Assembly (NCBI RefSeq): GCF_965137005.1
Contig: NZ_CBCRXM010000005.1
Span: 62,001-126,000 of the forward strand
DNA from: Sphingomonas_O antarctica
Lineage (GTDB): Bacteria > Pseudomonadota > Alphaproteobacteria > Sphingomonadales > Sphingomonadaceae
DNA length: 64,000 nt
Reading direction: 5' to 3'
Below the pieces are notes generated by a model. It did not search any database and was not told where the DNA came from. It saw only the letters and a program-made list of their open reading frames with translations. Positions 16,515 to 23,910 of this stretch are shown here, one piece after another (the stretch's first letter is position 1; each line of letters begins with the position of its first letter). A program made the position numbers and the translations under genes.

Positions 16515-17479
16515 GGCCGGGCCGAGTGGTGATCGCCGCGGCGCTGCTTGCGCTGGCGATTGCCGCGTGGCGGCTGACACATGGGCCGCTGGCGGTGCCG
16601 CTTGCCGATCTGTTCGATTCCTCGAACCGGGCCGCGCGCCTCGCGCTCGATCTCCGTGCCCCACGCTTACTGACCGCACTGGCTGCGGGGGCAGCATTGG
16701 CGGGTGCCGGAGCGGCCCTGCAAACGATGTTCCGCAATCCGTTGGTTGCGCCCGACCTGCTGGGCGTCAGTTCGGGTGCAGCGGTCGGTGCGGCGGGAGC
16801 ATTATTACTCGGGCTGAGCGCCATAGCGGCGCAGGTTACGGCGTTTGGCGGCGGCATCGCCGCGGCGGCGCTCGCGCTTGCTTGTGCGCGGCTGGCGCGG
16901 GGCAGTGAGCCGCGCCTCGCGCTCGTTTTGTGCGGTATCGTCACCGGCGCGTTGATGAGCGCGGCGCTCGCCGCGATGTTGTTCCTCGCCGACCCGTATA
17001 GCCAATTGCCCGCGATAACCTTTTGGCTGCTCGGCTCGTTCGGCCGCGCAACGTTGTCCGAGGCTGTCACCGCCACCTCGCTCGCCAGCGCGGGGCTGAC
17101 CGTCCTGCTCTGGCTGGGCTTTCGCCTCGATGTGCTGTCGCTGGGCGACGATCAGGCGCACTCACTCGGCGTAACGCCGCGCCCGTTGCGCTTTGCCGCA
17201 ATCGGAGCTGCGACGCTGGCGACATCGGCGATGGTCGCGGTGGCCGGGATCGTCGGCTGGATCGGTTTGATCGCGCCGCACCTCGCACGACTGATCGTCG
17301 GCGAACGCATCGGCGCGCTGCTCCCCGCCGCGATCGCGATCGGGGCGTTGTTCGGCGTTTTGCTCGATACCGCCGCGACCAGTTTTGGCCCGGTCGAACT
17401 CCCCGTCGGTCTGCTCGCCGCCGGATTGGGCGCGCCGGCTTTTCTCGCGCTGTTCGTCGCGCGTGGCGGCAGCCGGTGA
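16502..17479 (+). CDS. FecCD/BtuC-type ABC importer permease
   Basis: This gene encodes 325 residues with about nine or ten membrane segments. RAPRLLTALAAGAALAGAGA, QTMFRNPLVAPDLLGVSSGA and GWIGLIAPHLARLIVGER are FecCD-family signatures. The last is the coupling region that contacts the ATPase. The ATG at 16502 overlaps the end of the binding-protein gene; a GTG at 16511 is an alternative start. The much longer open frame further left is a shadow of the binding-protein gene. The stop overlaps the ATPase start by four bases (GTGA). Confidence 0.93.
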   Translation: MDPVRPGRVVIAAALLALAIAAWRLTHGPLAVPLADLFDSSNRAARLALDLRAPRLLTALAAGAALAGAGAALQTMFRNPLVAPDLLGVSSGAAVGAAGALLLGLSAIAAQVTAFGGGIAAAALALACARLARGSEPRLALVLCGIVTGALMSAALAAMLFLADPYSQLPAITFWLLGSFGRATLSEAVTATSLASAGLTVLLWLGFRLDVLSLGDDQAHSLGVTPRPLRFAAIGAATLATSAMVAVAGIVGWIGLIAPHLARLIVGERIGALLPAAIAIGALFGVLLDTAATSFGPVELPVGLLAAGLGAPAFLALFVARGGSR

Positions 17480-18216
17480 TCGTCGAGGCGCGCGAACTGA
17501 TCGTCGGACGCGGCACTTTCCGCGCCGAGCCGTTCGATTTCGCGCTGCAGCCCGGCACCCTGACCGCGCTGATCGGTCCCAATGGTGCCGGCAAATCGAC
17601 GTTATTGCAGACCCTTGCCGGATTGTTGCCGCCCGTTGCGGGAACGCTCCGCACCGATGGCGAAGTCGCCTACCTTCCGCCGCCGGGCAGCTTCGTGCTG
17701 CCCTTCGCCGCCGATTATGTCGTGGTCATGGGCCGCGCCGCGCGACGCGGGCTCAGCCCGATCTTCTCTGCCGAGGATTGGGCGCTGGCGCACCGGGCAT
17801 TGGCGCAGGTCGGCGCCGCCGATCTGGCGAAGCGGCCCTTCGATCGGTTGTCCAGCGGGCAACAGGGGCGCGTCATGCTCGCGCGGACGATCGCGCAGGA
17901 TGCGGCGTTATGTCTTCTCGATGAGCCTACCGCCCTGCTGGATCCGCAAGGTGTCGCGGAAGTTGCGATCACCTTGCGTCACCTTACTGAAAGCGGCCGT
18001 GCACTGGTCGTCGCCACGCACGATCTCGATCTCGCGCGCCATGCCGATCAGGTCATTGCCATCGGATCGACGATCGATTGTGGCTCGCCGCCGATGATGC
18101 TCGCGGGCGAACGCCTGTCGCGGCTTTATGAAACGCCGATGATCGACTGCCAGACCTGCGGCCATGTTGCGACGGTCGCGACTTCGGCGTCGCCCCCGGC
18201 CAACGCTTCGACCTGA
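17476..18216 (+). CDS. FecE/BtuD-type ABC importer ATP-binding protein
   Basis: This gene encodes 246 residues from a GTG start that overlaps the permease stop. Walker A is GPNGAGKST at 34-42 and Walker B is LCLLDEPTALLD. The signature motif reads LSSGQQ rather than the usual LSGGQ, and the switch His is in VVATHDLDLARHADQ. It powers the importer. The C-terminal tail carries DCQTCGH and then an Ala/Ser-rich end. The last 91 bases overlap the convergent NTPase gene on the other strand, so one of the two C-termini is unusually placed. Confidence 0.92.
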   Translation: MIVEARELIVGRGTFRAEPFDFALQPGTLTALIGPNGAGKSTLLQTLAGLLPPVAGTLRTDGEVAYLPPPGSFVLPFAADYVVVMGRAARRGLSPIFSAEDWALAHRALAQVGAADLAKRPFDRLSSGQQGRVMLARTIAQDAALCLLDEPTALLDPQGVAEVAITLRHLTESGRALVVATHDLDLARHADQVIAIGSTIDCGSPPMMLAGERLSRLYETPMIDCQTCGHVATVATSASPPANAST

Positions 18217-18617
18217 CCGATCAGGCTGTCGCGGACGACGAGGATCGTCGTGCCGTGTCCGCGAGCGAGTACGGTATCGAGCGCGGGGCGCAGCCCCTCG
18301 CCGCGGAGTTCGAGGGGGCCGACCTCATCGACGACGATGATCGGCGAATCGCTTTTCGCGGCGGCGGTCAGGCGGCCATTGGCCCAGTCGAACGCAGCGG
18401 TGCGAAAGCGGTACGGGCCGATCGTGACGACCGGTTCATCGTCGGTCTCGTGCATTTGAAATCGCTCGAACTCCCCGCTTTTGAGGTCTTCGAGAATGCG
18501 GCGATAGTGGAGGTCGGGCGCGAGGATGCCCGCTACGCCGGGGCGGCGGACCGTGCTGGATAACACTCCGGTCTTGCCGCTGTGCGTCGGTCCGGAAAGC
18601 AGGATAACGCGTCGCAT
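18126..18617 (-). CDS. THEP1-like nucleoside-triphosphatase
   Basis: This gene encodes 163 residues, starting at 18615-18617 behind a GGAG site. The opening RRVILLSGPTHSGKTGVL contains a P-loop. VTIGPYRFRTAAFDWANG and PIIVVDEVGPLELRGEGLRPAL are the THEP1/NTPase_1 signatures, with the Walker B Asp-Glu. These small P-loop proteins hydrolyse NTPs; some are found beside metal or oxyanion uptake genes. It is convergent with the ABC ATPase and overlaps it by 91 bases. A functional link to the importer is inferred from position only. Confidence 0.8.
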   Translation of the reverse strand: MRRVILLSGPTHSGKTGVLSSTVRRPGVAGILAPDLHYRRILEDLKSGEFERFQMHETDDEPVVTIGPYRFRTAAFDWANGRLTAAAKSDSPIIVVDEVGPLELRGEGLRPALDTVLARGHGTTILVVRDSLIGQVEALAGGDAEVATVATWPQVWQSIIGVS

Positions 18618-18662
18618 ATCGTTACGCTCCTGACCCGATCTTGCCGCGCGAGCGAGCACGGG

Positions 18663-19298
18663 TCAACCGATATAGTGTGCCGTCGTCTTCGCCGCCACGT
18701 CCGCTTCGCTAACGTCCGGCGCGCATTCGACCAGTCGGAACGGGCTGGCATGATCGTCGCGACGGAACACCGCCAGATCGGTGACGATCATGTCGACCAC
18801 GTTACGCCCGGTCAGCGGCAGGGTGCATTCGGGAATGAATTTGGGGCTGCCGTCCTTGGCGGTGTGTTCCATCACCACGATGATCTTTTTCACGCCGGCG
18901 ACCAGGTCCATCGCGCCGCCCATGCCCTTGATCATCTTGCCCGGAATCATCCAATTGGCGATGTCACCGGTTTCGCTGATCTCCATCGCGCCGAGCACGG
19001 TCAGGTCGATATGCCCCCCGCGGATCATCGCGAACGATTGTTCGGACCCGAAAAAGGACGAAGATGGCAGTGCCGAAATCGTCTGTTTGCCCGCATTGAT
19101 CAGATCCGCGTCGACCTCGTCGTCATAAGGAAACGGTCCGATACCGAGCATGCCGTTTTCGGACTGGAGCGTCACCGTCATCCCCGCCGGCACATGGTTC
19201 GCGACCAGCGTCGGGATGCCGATGCCCAGGTTGACGTAATAACCGTCCTTCAGCTCGGTCGCGGCACGCGCCGCCATTTCGTCACGGGTCCAGGGCAT
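18663..19298 (-). CDS. scoB: 3-oxoacid CoA-transferase subunit B
   Basis: This gene encodes 211 residues, starting with MPWTRDEMAARAATELKDGY. The catalytic glutamate is E47 in the LQSENGMLGIGP motif of class I CoA-transferases. GGHIDLTVLGAMEISETGDIA and GMGGAMDLVAGVKKIIVVMEH also match SCOT beta subunits. With subunit A it moves CoA from succinyl-CoA to acetoacetate, linking ketone-body and amino-acid breakdown to the TCA cycle. Its ATG overlaps the stop of the preceding HAD-like gene by one base (TAATG). Subunit A lies upstream, separated by that HAD-like gene. The thiolase gene is divergent nearby. Confidence 0.93.
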   Translation of the reverse strand: MPWTRDEMAARAATELKDGYYVNLGIGIPTLVANHVPAGMTVTLQSENGMLGIGPFPYDDEVDADLINAGKQTISALPSSSFFGSEQSFAMIRGGHIDLTVLGAMEISETGDIANWMIPGKMIKGMGGAMDLVAGVKKIIVVMEHTAKDGSPKFIPECTLPLTGRNVVDMIVTDLAVFRRDDHASPFRLVECAPDVSEADVAAKTTAHYIG

Positions 19299-19936
19299 TA
19301 TTTGGCGGTGTCCGGAACGACGAACCAGCCCTTGCCCCATTGCCCCGCCGCGCGGCTGTGCACCGCCACCGCGCGGCGCGCATCGTCGGATGCTTCGGCG
19401 GCAAATTTGTCGCTGAAGTCCGAAAGCCTGGAGCCAGCCACCGCAACGACGCAATATTTTGCGGCAATCGCGGCGCGGCGGCTATCGCCTCCGCCGCCCA
19501 TCAGCAGGGTATCACCCGCCGTGACCGGCCCCAGCTTGAGCGTATTGAGCGCTGTCGCGATACCTGGCCCCTCTGCCGCCGGACGGTCGGTGGTGAAGAT
19601 CACCGCCACGCTGGCCTTGCGCGCCTCGTCGACTGCATGGTGCGCACCGGAAACGACGTCCGCTGTGGCAGTCACTTGTCCACGCACTGCGGAATCGAGC
19701 GCGATGACCAAGGCCAGCGGCTTGGACTCACAGGGAACGAACGCGCCTTTGACCAGCGGCGCATCGGCGGCGAGGATCACGCTGTCCTTTGGCCGTGCAG
19801 CAACGCGCGTGGCGACAAACGCCACCATCGCGTGATACGCCTGCTGCGCCTCGGCGCCCGCCAGTGCCGCGCTGTCGTCCGCCCGCGCCGTGCTCGCCAG
19901 CAACAGCGCCGTCATCGCCACAACTCGCCTCATCAT
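19298..19936 (-). CDS. Secreted HAD-IIIB acid-phosphatase-like protein, catalytically degenerate
   Basis: This gene encodes 212 residues with a signal peptide (VVAMTALLLASTARA). The spacing of conserved blocks follows class B/C acid phosphatases of the e(P4) type. In motif I the usual DxDxT is A79-L-D81-S-A83, so the nucleophilic Asp and the Thr are gone. Motif II reads IFTTDRP in place of VTNR. Motif IV reads AGSRLSDF in place of GDNLxDF, losing one acidic residue. The C-terminus is short (GWFVVPDTAK). It probably binds but does not hydrolyse a phosphoester, or is decaying. It sits between the two CoA-transferase genes, overlapping both by one to four bases. Confidence 0.65.
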   Translation of the reverse strand: MMRRVVAMTALLLASTARADDSAALAGAEAQQAYHAMVAFVATRVAARPKDSVILAADAPLVKGAFVPCESKPLALVIALDSAVRGQVTATADVVSGAHHAVDEARKASVAVIFTTDRPAAEGPGIATALNTLKLGPVTAGDTLLMGGGGDSRRAAIAAKYCVVAVAGSRLSDFSDKFAAEASDDARRAVAVHSRAAGQWGKGWFVVPDTAK

Positions 19937-20640
19937 GCAATCTCCCGTTGCCGCACGGTGCGGAATTCGATTTGCTTGTCATACGGTGCGCCGAGGATCA
20001 GGCGCTTCACATAAATGCCGGGCAAATGAATGCAGTCGGGGTCGAGGCTGCCCACGGGCACGATCTCCTCGACCTCAGCGACGCAGACTTTGCCCGCGGT
20101 TGCCGCCGGCTGGTTGAAGTTGCGCGCGGTCTTGCGGAACTGGAGATTGCCCGATGCGTCGGCGCGCCAGCCCTTGATAATCGACAGGTCGCTACGGATG
20201 CCCAGTTCGAGGATGAAGTCTTCACCGTCAAAGGTTTTCACTTCCTTGCCCTCGGCGACGAGGGTGCCGACACCGGTCTTGGTGTAGAAACCGGGGATGC
20301 CCGCGCCGCCCGCGCGCATGCGTTCGGCGAGCGTGCCTTGCGGGCAAAATTCGACCTCGAGCTCGCCCGCGAGATATTGCCGCTCGAACTCCTTGTTTTC
20401 ACCGACGTAAGACGAGATCATCTTCTTGACCTGCTTTGTGCGCAGCAGCTTGCCCAAGCCCTGGCCGTCGATCCCGGCATTGTTGCTGGCGATGGTCAGA
20501 TCCTTGACCCCCGACGCGACGATCGCGTCGATCAACCGTTCGGGAATACCGCACAGGCCGAATCCCCCGGCGCAGATCGTCATGCCATCGTGAAGCAGGC
20601 CGTCGAGCGCGGCGGCGGCATCTGGGAATTGCTTGTCCAT
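19933..20640 (-). CDS. scoA: 3-oxoacid CoA-transferase subunit A
   Basis: This gene encodes 235 residues. The glycine-rich CoA-binding block GGFGLCGIPERLIDAI is near residue 22. Further family blocks are LTIASNNAGIDGQGLG, SYVGENKEFERQYLAGELEVE and PQGTLAERMRAGGAGIPGFYT. It is the alpha half of the SCOT-type succinyl-CoA:3-ketoacid transferase in the cytoplasm. The stop overlaps the start of the HAD-like gene (ATGA), so translation of scoA, the HAD-like gene and scoB is likely coupled. The 80-base gap upstream carries the divergent promoters shared with the thiolase gene. Confidence 0.94.
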   Translation of the reverse strand: MDKQFPDAAAALDGLLHDGMTICAGGFGLCGIPERLIDAIVASGVKDLTIASNNAGIDGQGLGKLLRTKQVKKMISSYVGENKEFERQYLAGELEVEFCPQGTLAERMRAGGAGIPGFYTKTGVGTLVAEGKEVKTFDGEDFILELGIRSDLSIIKGWRADASGNLQFRKTARNFNQPAATAGKVCVAEVEEIVPVGSLDPDCIHLPGIYVKRLILGAPYDKQIEFRTVRQREIA

Positions 20641-20720
20641 GTGCCGTCCCTAACCAGCGTCGGTGTCACCGGCAATCCGGCCGGCTTGGCGTTTTTGCGG
20701 CGCGGCATTAGATGGCGTGC

Positions 20721-21905
20721 ATGACTCACGAACCCATCGTCATCACCGGCTTTGCACGCACGCCCATGGGCGGGATGCAAGGCGCCTTGTCCTCGGTCCC
20801 CGCGACCAAGCTGGGCAGCATTGCGATCAAGGCGGCGGTCGAGCGTTCGGGCGTCGATCCGGCGGATGTCGATCAGGTGATCATGGGTTGCGTGCTGCCC
20901 GGTGCGCTGGGTCAGGCGCCCGCGCGGCAGGCGGCGATTGGTGCGGGCCTGCCGATTTCAACGGGCGCGACAACGATCAACAAGGTGTGCGGGTCGGGCA
21001 TGAAGGCGACGATGATGGCGGCCGAGGCGATTCTCGCCGGCACGTCGGACATCGTCGTGGCGGGCGGCATGGAATCGATGACGAACGCCCCGTACATGCT
21101 GACCAAGCACCGCGGCGGCGCGCGCATCGGCCATGACAGCATCAAGGATTCGATGTTCCTCGACGGTCTCGAAGACGCTTACGATCCGGGCCGTGCGATG
21201 GGCAGCTTTGCCGAGGAAACTTGCAAGGAGTATCAGTTCACCCGCGAAGCCCAGGACGAATATGCCATCCGTTCGTTGACCCGCGCCAATGCGGCGATCA
21301 ACGGCGGCAAGTTCGACGCCGAAATCACCCCTGTGGAAGTCGTAGATCGCAAGGGCACGACCGTCGTCGATCGCGACGAACAGCCCGGCAAATCAAATCC
21401 GGAAAAGATCCCCGGTCTGCGCGCCGCCTTTGCCAAGGACGGCACGATCACGGCCGCCAATGCCAGTTCGATTTCGGACGGTGCGGCGGCCTTGGTCGTT
21501 GCGCGCGAAAGCGTCGCCAAGGCCAAGGGTTTGCCTATCGCGGCGCGCATCGTCGCCTGGGCAACGCATAGCCAGGAACCGGCCAAGTTTACCTCCGCCC
21601 CTGTTCCCGCAATCCGCGAAGTAATGGACAAGGCTGGCTGGACGGTCGAAACCACCGACCTGTTCGAAATCAACGAAGCCTTTGCGATGGTGCCGATGAT
21701 CGCGATGCAGGAACTTGGTATCCCGGCCGACAAGCTCAACATCCATGGCGGCGCGACGGCGCTGGGCCATCCGATCGGGGCGTCGGGCGCGCGGATCATC
21801 GCGACGTTGATCGCGGCGCTGCAATCGACGGGCAAGAAGCGCGGCATTGCTGCACTGTGCATCGGCGGCGGTGAAGGCACCGCGCTCGCGGTCGAGCTCG
21901 CCTGA
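20721..21905 (+). CDS. Acetyl-CoA C-acetyltransferase (thiolase)
   Basis: This gene encodes 394 residues. The nucleophile is C90 in NKVCGSGMKATMMAAEAI. The C-terminal half has NIHGGATALGHPIGASGAR and the second catalytic Cys in ALCIGGGEGTA. This biosynthetic or degradative thiolase interconverts two acetyl-CoA with acetoacetyl-CoA, the product handled by the divergent CoA-transferase. Together they form a ketone-body or acetoacetate module. An ATG nine bases earlier (20712) is equally possible; the start at 20721 gives the usual MTHEPIVITGFARTP opening. Confidence 0.94.
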   Translation: MTHEPIVITGFARTPMGGMQGALSSVPATKLGSIAIKAAVERSGVDPADVDQVIMGCVLPGALGQAPARQAAIGAGLPISTGATTINKVCGSGMKATMMAAEAILAGTSDIVVAGGMESMTNAPYMLTKHRGGARIGHDSIKDSMFLDGLEDAYDPGRAMGSFAEETCKEYQFTREAQDEYAIRSLTRANAAINGGKFDAEITPVEVVDRKGTTVVDRDEQPGKSNPEKIPGLRAAFAKDGTITAANASSISDGAAALVVARESVAKAKGLPIAARIVAWATHSQEPAKFTSAPVPAIREVMDKAGWTVETTDLFEINEAFAMVPMIAMQELGIPADKLNIHGGATALGHPIGASGARIIATLIAALQSTGKKRGIAALCIGGGEGTALAVELA

Positions 21906-21922
21906 CCGGCGACGTCGCCTCG

Positions 21923-22462
21923 TTGGAGCGGGCGGCGCTGAGCGCCGCGCTGGCGCGCGTGGGCGAAGGCGACCGGGCGGCATTGCAGGAAGTCTATCGG
22001 CGCACCTCGGCGAAACTATATGGCGTGTGCCTCCGTATCTTCCCCGAACCCGAGGATGCGCAGGACGTGCTGCAGGACGCGTACATCAATGTTTGGCAAC
22101 GCGCCGCGACGTTCGATCCGGCGCGCGCCAGCCCGATCACCTGGCTGGTCACGCTGACTCGCAACCGCGCGATCGACCGGCTGCGGCAACGTGGGCGCCG
22201 CATCATGACCCCGATCGAGGACGCGCACGATATCGCCGACGAGCGTCCCGACGCCGAAGCGTGCTTGATCGCGGCGGATGGCGATGCCCGTATCCATGGC
22301 TGCGTCGAAACGCTGGCCACGGGCGATGCGAGCCTGATTCGCACCGCGTTCTTCGACGGCGCGACCTATGCCGACATCGCCGAACGTGCGGGCATTCCGC
22401 TCGGTACGATCAAGAGCCGGATGCGCCGTGCGCTCCTCAAATTACGCGATTGCCTGCAATGA
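21923..22462 (+). CDS. ECF RNA polymerase sigma factor (SigK-like)
   Basis: This gene encodes 179 residues from a TTG start 17 bases after the thiolase stop. Sigma region 2 is clear (LYGVCLRIFPEPEDAQDVLQDAYINVWQ, then WLVTLTRNRAIDRLRQRG). Region 4 follows with ATYADIAERAGIPLGTIKSRMRRALLKL. It directs RNA polymerase to a small stress-type regulon. The stop overlaps the anti-sigma start (ATGA). The order sigma factor, RskA-type anti-sigma and fasciclin protein equals the mycobacterial sigK-rskA-mpt70/83 set. The start codon is uncertain because no ATG or GTG is well placed. Confidence 0.9.
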   Translation: MERAALSAALARVGEGDRAALQEVYRRTSAKLYGVCLRIFPEPEDAQDVLQDAYINVWQRAATFDPARASPITWLVTLTRNRAIDRLRQRGRRIMTPIEDAHDIADERPDAEACLIAADGDARIHGCVETLATGDASLIRTAFFDGATYADIAERAGIPLGTIKSRMRRALLKLRDCLQ

Positions 22463-23139
22463 CGAACGATGACGACGTCCTCGCGGCCGAATATGCGATC
22501 GGCCTGCTCAACCCGGCAGAGGCCGAAGCGGTGCAGGATCGCGCGCGCCACGATGCGCCACTGTCGCTCAGGATCGCGTGGTGGCGCGACCAGCTGACCC
22601 CGCTCGCTGAACGCGGCGCGACCGAGCCGCCGGCGATCGTGTGGCACGGTATCCAGCGCAGCCTGGCCGCCAACGACAATCCGCCGACACCGGCCAATCG
22701 CTGGCGCAGCGCCGCGCTGGCGGCGATGTCGATCGCGGCGGCATTGGTCGTGTATATCGGCGTGGCGCCTTCGCCGCAGCCGACCGTGATCACCCGCACC
22801 GTCAACGCGCCTGCGCCGATGGTAGCACTATTGACCGGTAAGGGCGGCACCGAAGTGGCCCTCGTCGTCGACGCTGAGGGGCATATGCGGACCACACCGG
22901 CGTTGCTCGACGCGGGCAAAGGCGATCCCGAATTGTGGGTCATCCCCGCCGACGGCAAGCCGCGTTCGATGGGCATTTTCGATGCGCACGGCCGTTCGGC
23001 GCACGGCGTGGCGCCCGCGATGCGCCCAATGCTGGCCGAAGGGCTGACCTTTGCCGTGTCGCTCGAGCCCAAGGGCGGGTCGCCGACCGGCAGCCCGACC
23101 GGCCCGGTCGTCGCCACCGGAAAATTAATTCGCGCCTGA
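22459..23139 (+). CDS. RskA-type anti-sigma factor
   Basis: This gene encodes 226 residues. The cytoplasmic N-terminus (DDVLAAEYAIGLLNPAEAEAV) holds the RskA-like sigma-binding domain without a zinc HxxxCxxC motif. A single membrane segment lies at about residues 85-103 (AALAAMSIAAALVVYIGVA). The periplasmic C-terminal domain has ELWVIPADGKPRSMGIFD and LTFAVSLEPKGGSPTG, the typical RskA sensor ending. It holds the sigma factor at the membrane until proteolysis releases it. The start overlaps the sigma stop by four bases. Confidence 0.9.
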   Translation: MTNDDDVLAAEYAIGLLNPAEAEAVQDRARHDAPLSLRIAWWRDQLTPLAERGATEPPAIVWHGIQRSLAANDNPPTPANRWRSAALAAMSIAAALVVYIGVAPSPQPTVITRTVNAPAPMVALLTGKGGTEVALVVDAEGHMRTTPALLDAGKGDPELWVIPADGKPRSMGIFDAHGRSAHGVAPAMRPMLAEGLTFAVSLEPKGGSPTGSPTGPVVATGKLIRA

Positions 23140-23201
23140 CGCATCCGCATCCGTGATTGCGACGTAACTCTTCTCGAAGCGGGGGCTTCACGGAGAAGAT
23201 G

Positions 23202-23741
23202 ATGAAAAGATTAGCTCTACTCGCTGCGCTCTCGCTGGGCGTTGCCGCGCCTGCGCTGGCCGGTAATCCGATGGTCGGCGGTGCTGCGATGTACCCAACC
23301 AAGACGATCGTTGCCAATGCCGTTAACTCGAAGGACCATACGACTCTGGTCGCCGCGGTTCAGGCGGCTGGGCTGGTCGATACGCTCAACAGCGCGGGTC
23401 CGTTCACCGTTTTCGCTCCGACCAATGAGGCGTTTGCGAAGCTTCCGGCCGGCACCGTCGAGACGTTGGTCAAACCCGAAAACAAGGCGACGCTGACCAC
23501 GATCCTGACGTATCACGTCGTTGCCGGGCGCATGACGTCGAAGGACATTGCCGCTGCGATCAAGGCCGGCGGCGGCAAGGCCGTACTGACGACCGTTCAG
23601 GGTGAGCCGCTGACCGCCACGATGATGGGCAAGACGCTGGTTCTTACCGACGCCAAGGGTGGCATGAGCCATGTGACGATCGGGGATGTGATGCAGTCCA
23701 ACGGCGTGATCCACGTCGTCGACACCGTCTTGATGCCGTAA
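23202..23741 (+). CDS. Secreted fasciclin-domain protein
   Basis: This gene encodes 179 residues. The start at 23202 sits six bases after GGAG and gives the signal peptide MKRLALLAALSLGVAAPALA. One fasciclin (FAS1) domain follows: TTLVAAVQAAGLVDTLNSAG, FTVFAPTNEAFAKLP (the H1 motif), TILTYHVVAGRM and the H2-like NGVIHVVDTVLMP. FAS1 proteins are adhesion or matrix proteins. It lies 62 bases after the anti-sigma gene and is the probable target, or part of the autoregulated transcript, of the sigma factor. Two hairpin terminators follow. Confidence 0.93.
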   Translation: MKRLALLAALSLGVAAPALAGNPMVGGAAMYPTKTIVANAVNSKDHTTLVAAVQAAGLVDTLNSAGPFTVFAPTNEAFAKLPAGTVETLVKPENKATLTTILTYHVVAGRMTSKDIAAAIKAGGGKAVLTTVQGEPLTATMMGKTLVLTDAKGGMSHVTIGDVMQSNGVIHVVDTVLMP

Positions 23742-23751
23742 CCAATTTGGA

Positions 23752-23785
23752 TGTCCGGTCGGGCGGTGCCCGGCCGGACAATTTT
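23752..23785 (+). terminator. Rho-independent terminator after the fasciclin gene
   Basis: A 13-base-pair stem (TGTCCGGTCGGGC with GCCCGGCCGGACA, one GU pair, 3-base loop) starts 10 bases after the fasciclin stop and is followed by ATTTTC. Confidence 0.8.
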
Positions 23786-23815
23786 CAAGGCTAGCGATCG
23801 GCTTGCTCGATCGCG

Positions 23816-23856
23816 AAGGGGCAGGTGTTTTCCCCATCTCGCGCCTGCCCCTTTTT
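23816..23856 (+). terminator. Second rho-independent terminator after the fasciclin gene
   Basis: AAGGGGCAGG pairs with CCTGCCCCTT and is followed by a run of five Ts. It forms a back-up stop in tandem with the hairpin about 60 bases before it. Confidence 0.75.
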
Positions 23857-23910
23857 CTCGTTTGGAGCAGATGCGGAGATCTACGCTCAACAGCGGTCGA
23901 CAATCGACGC

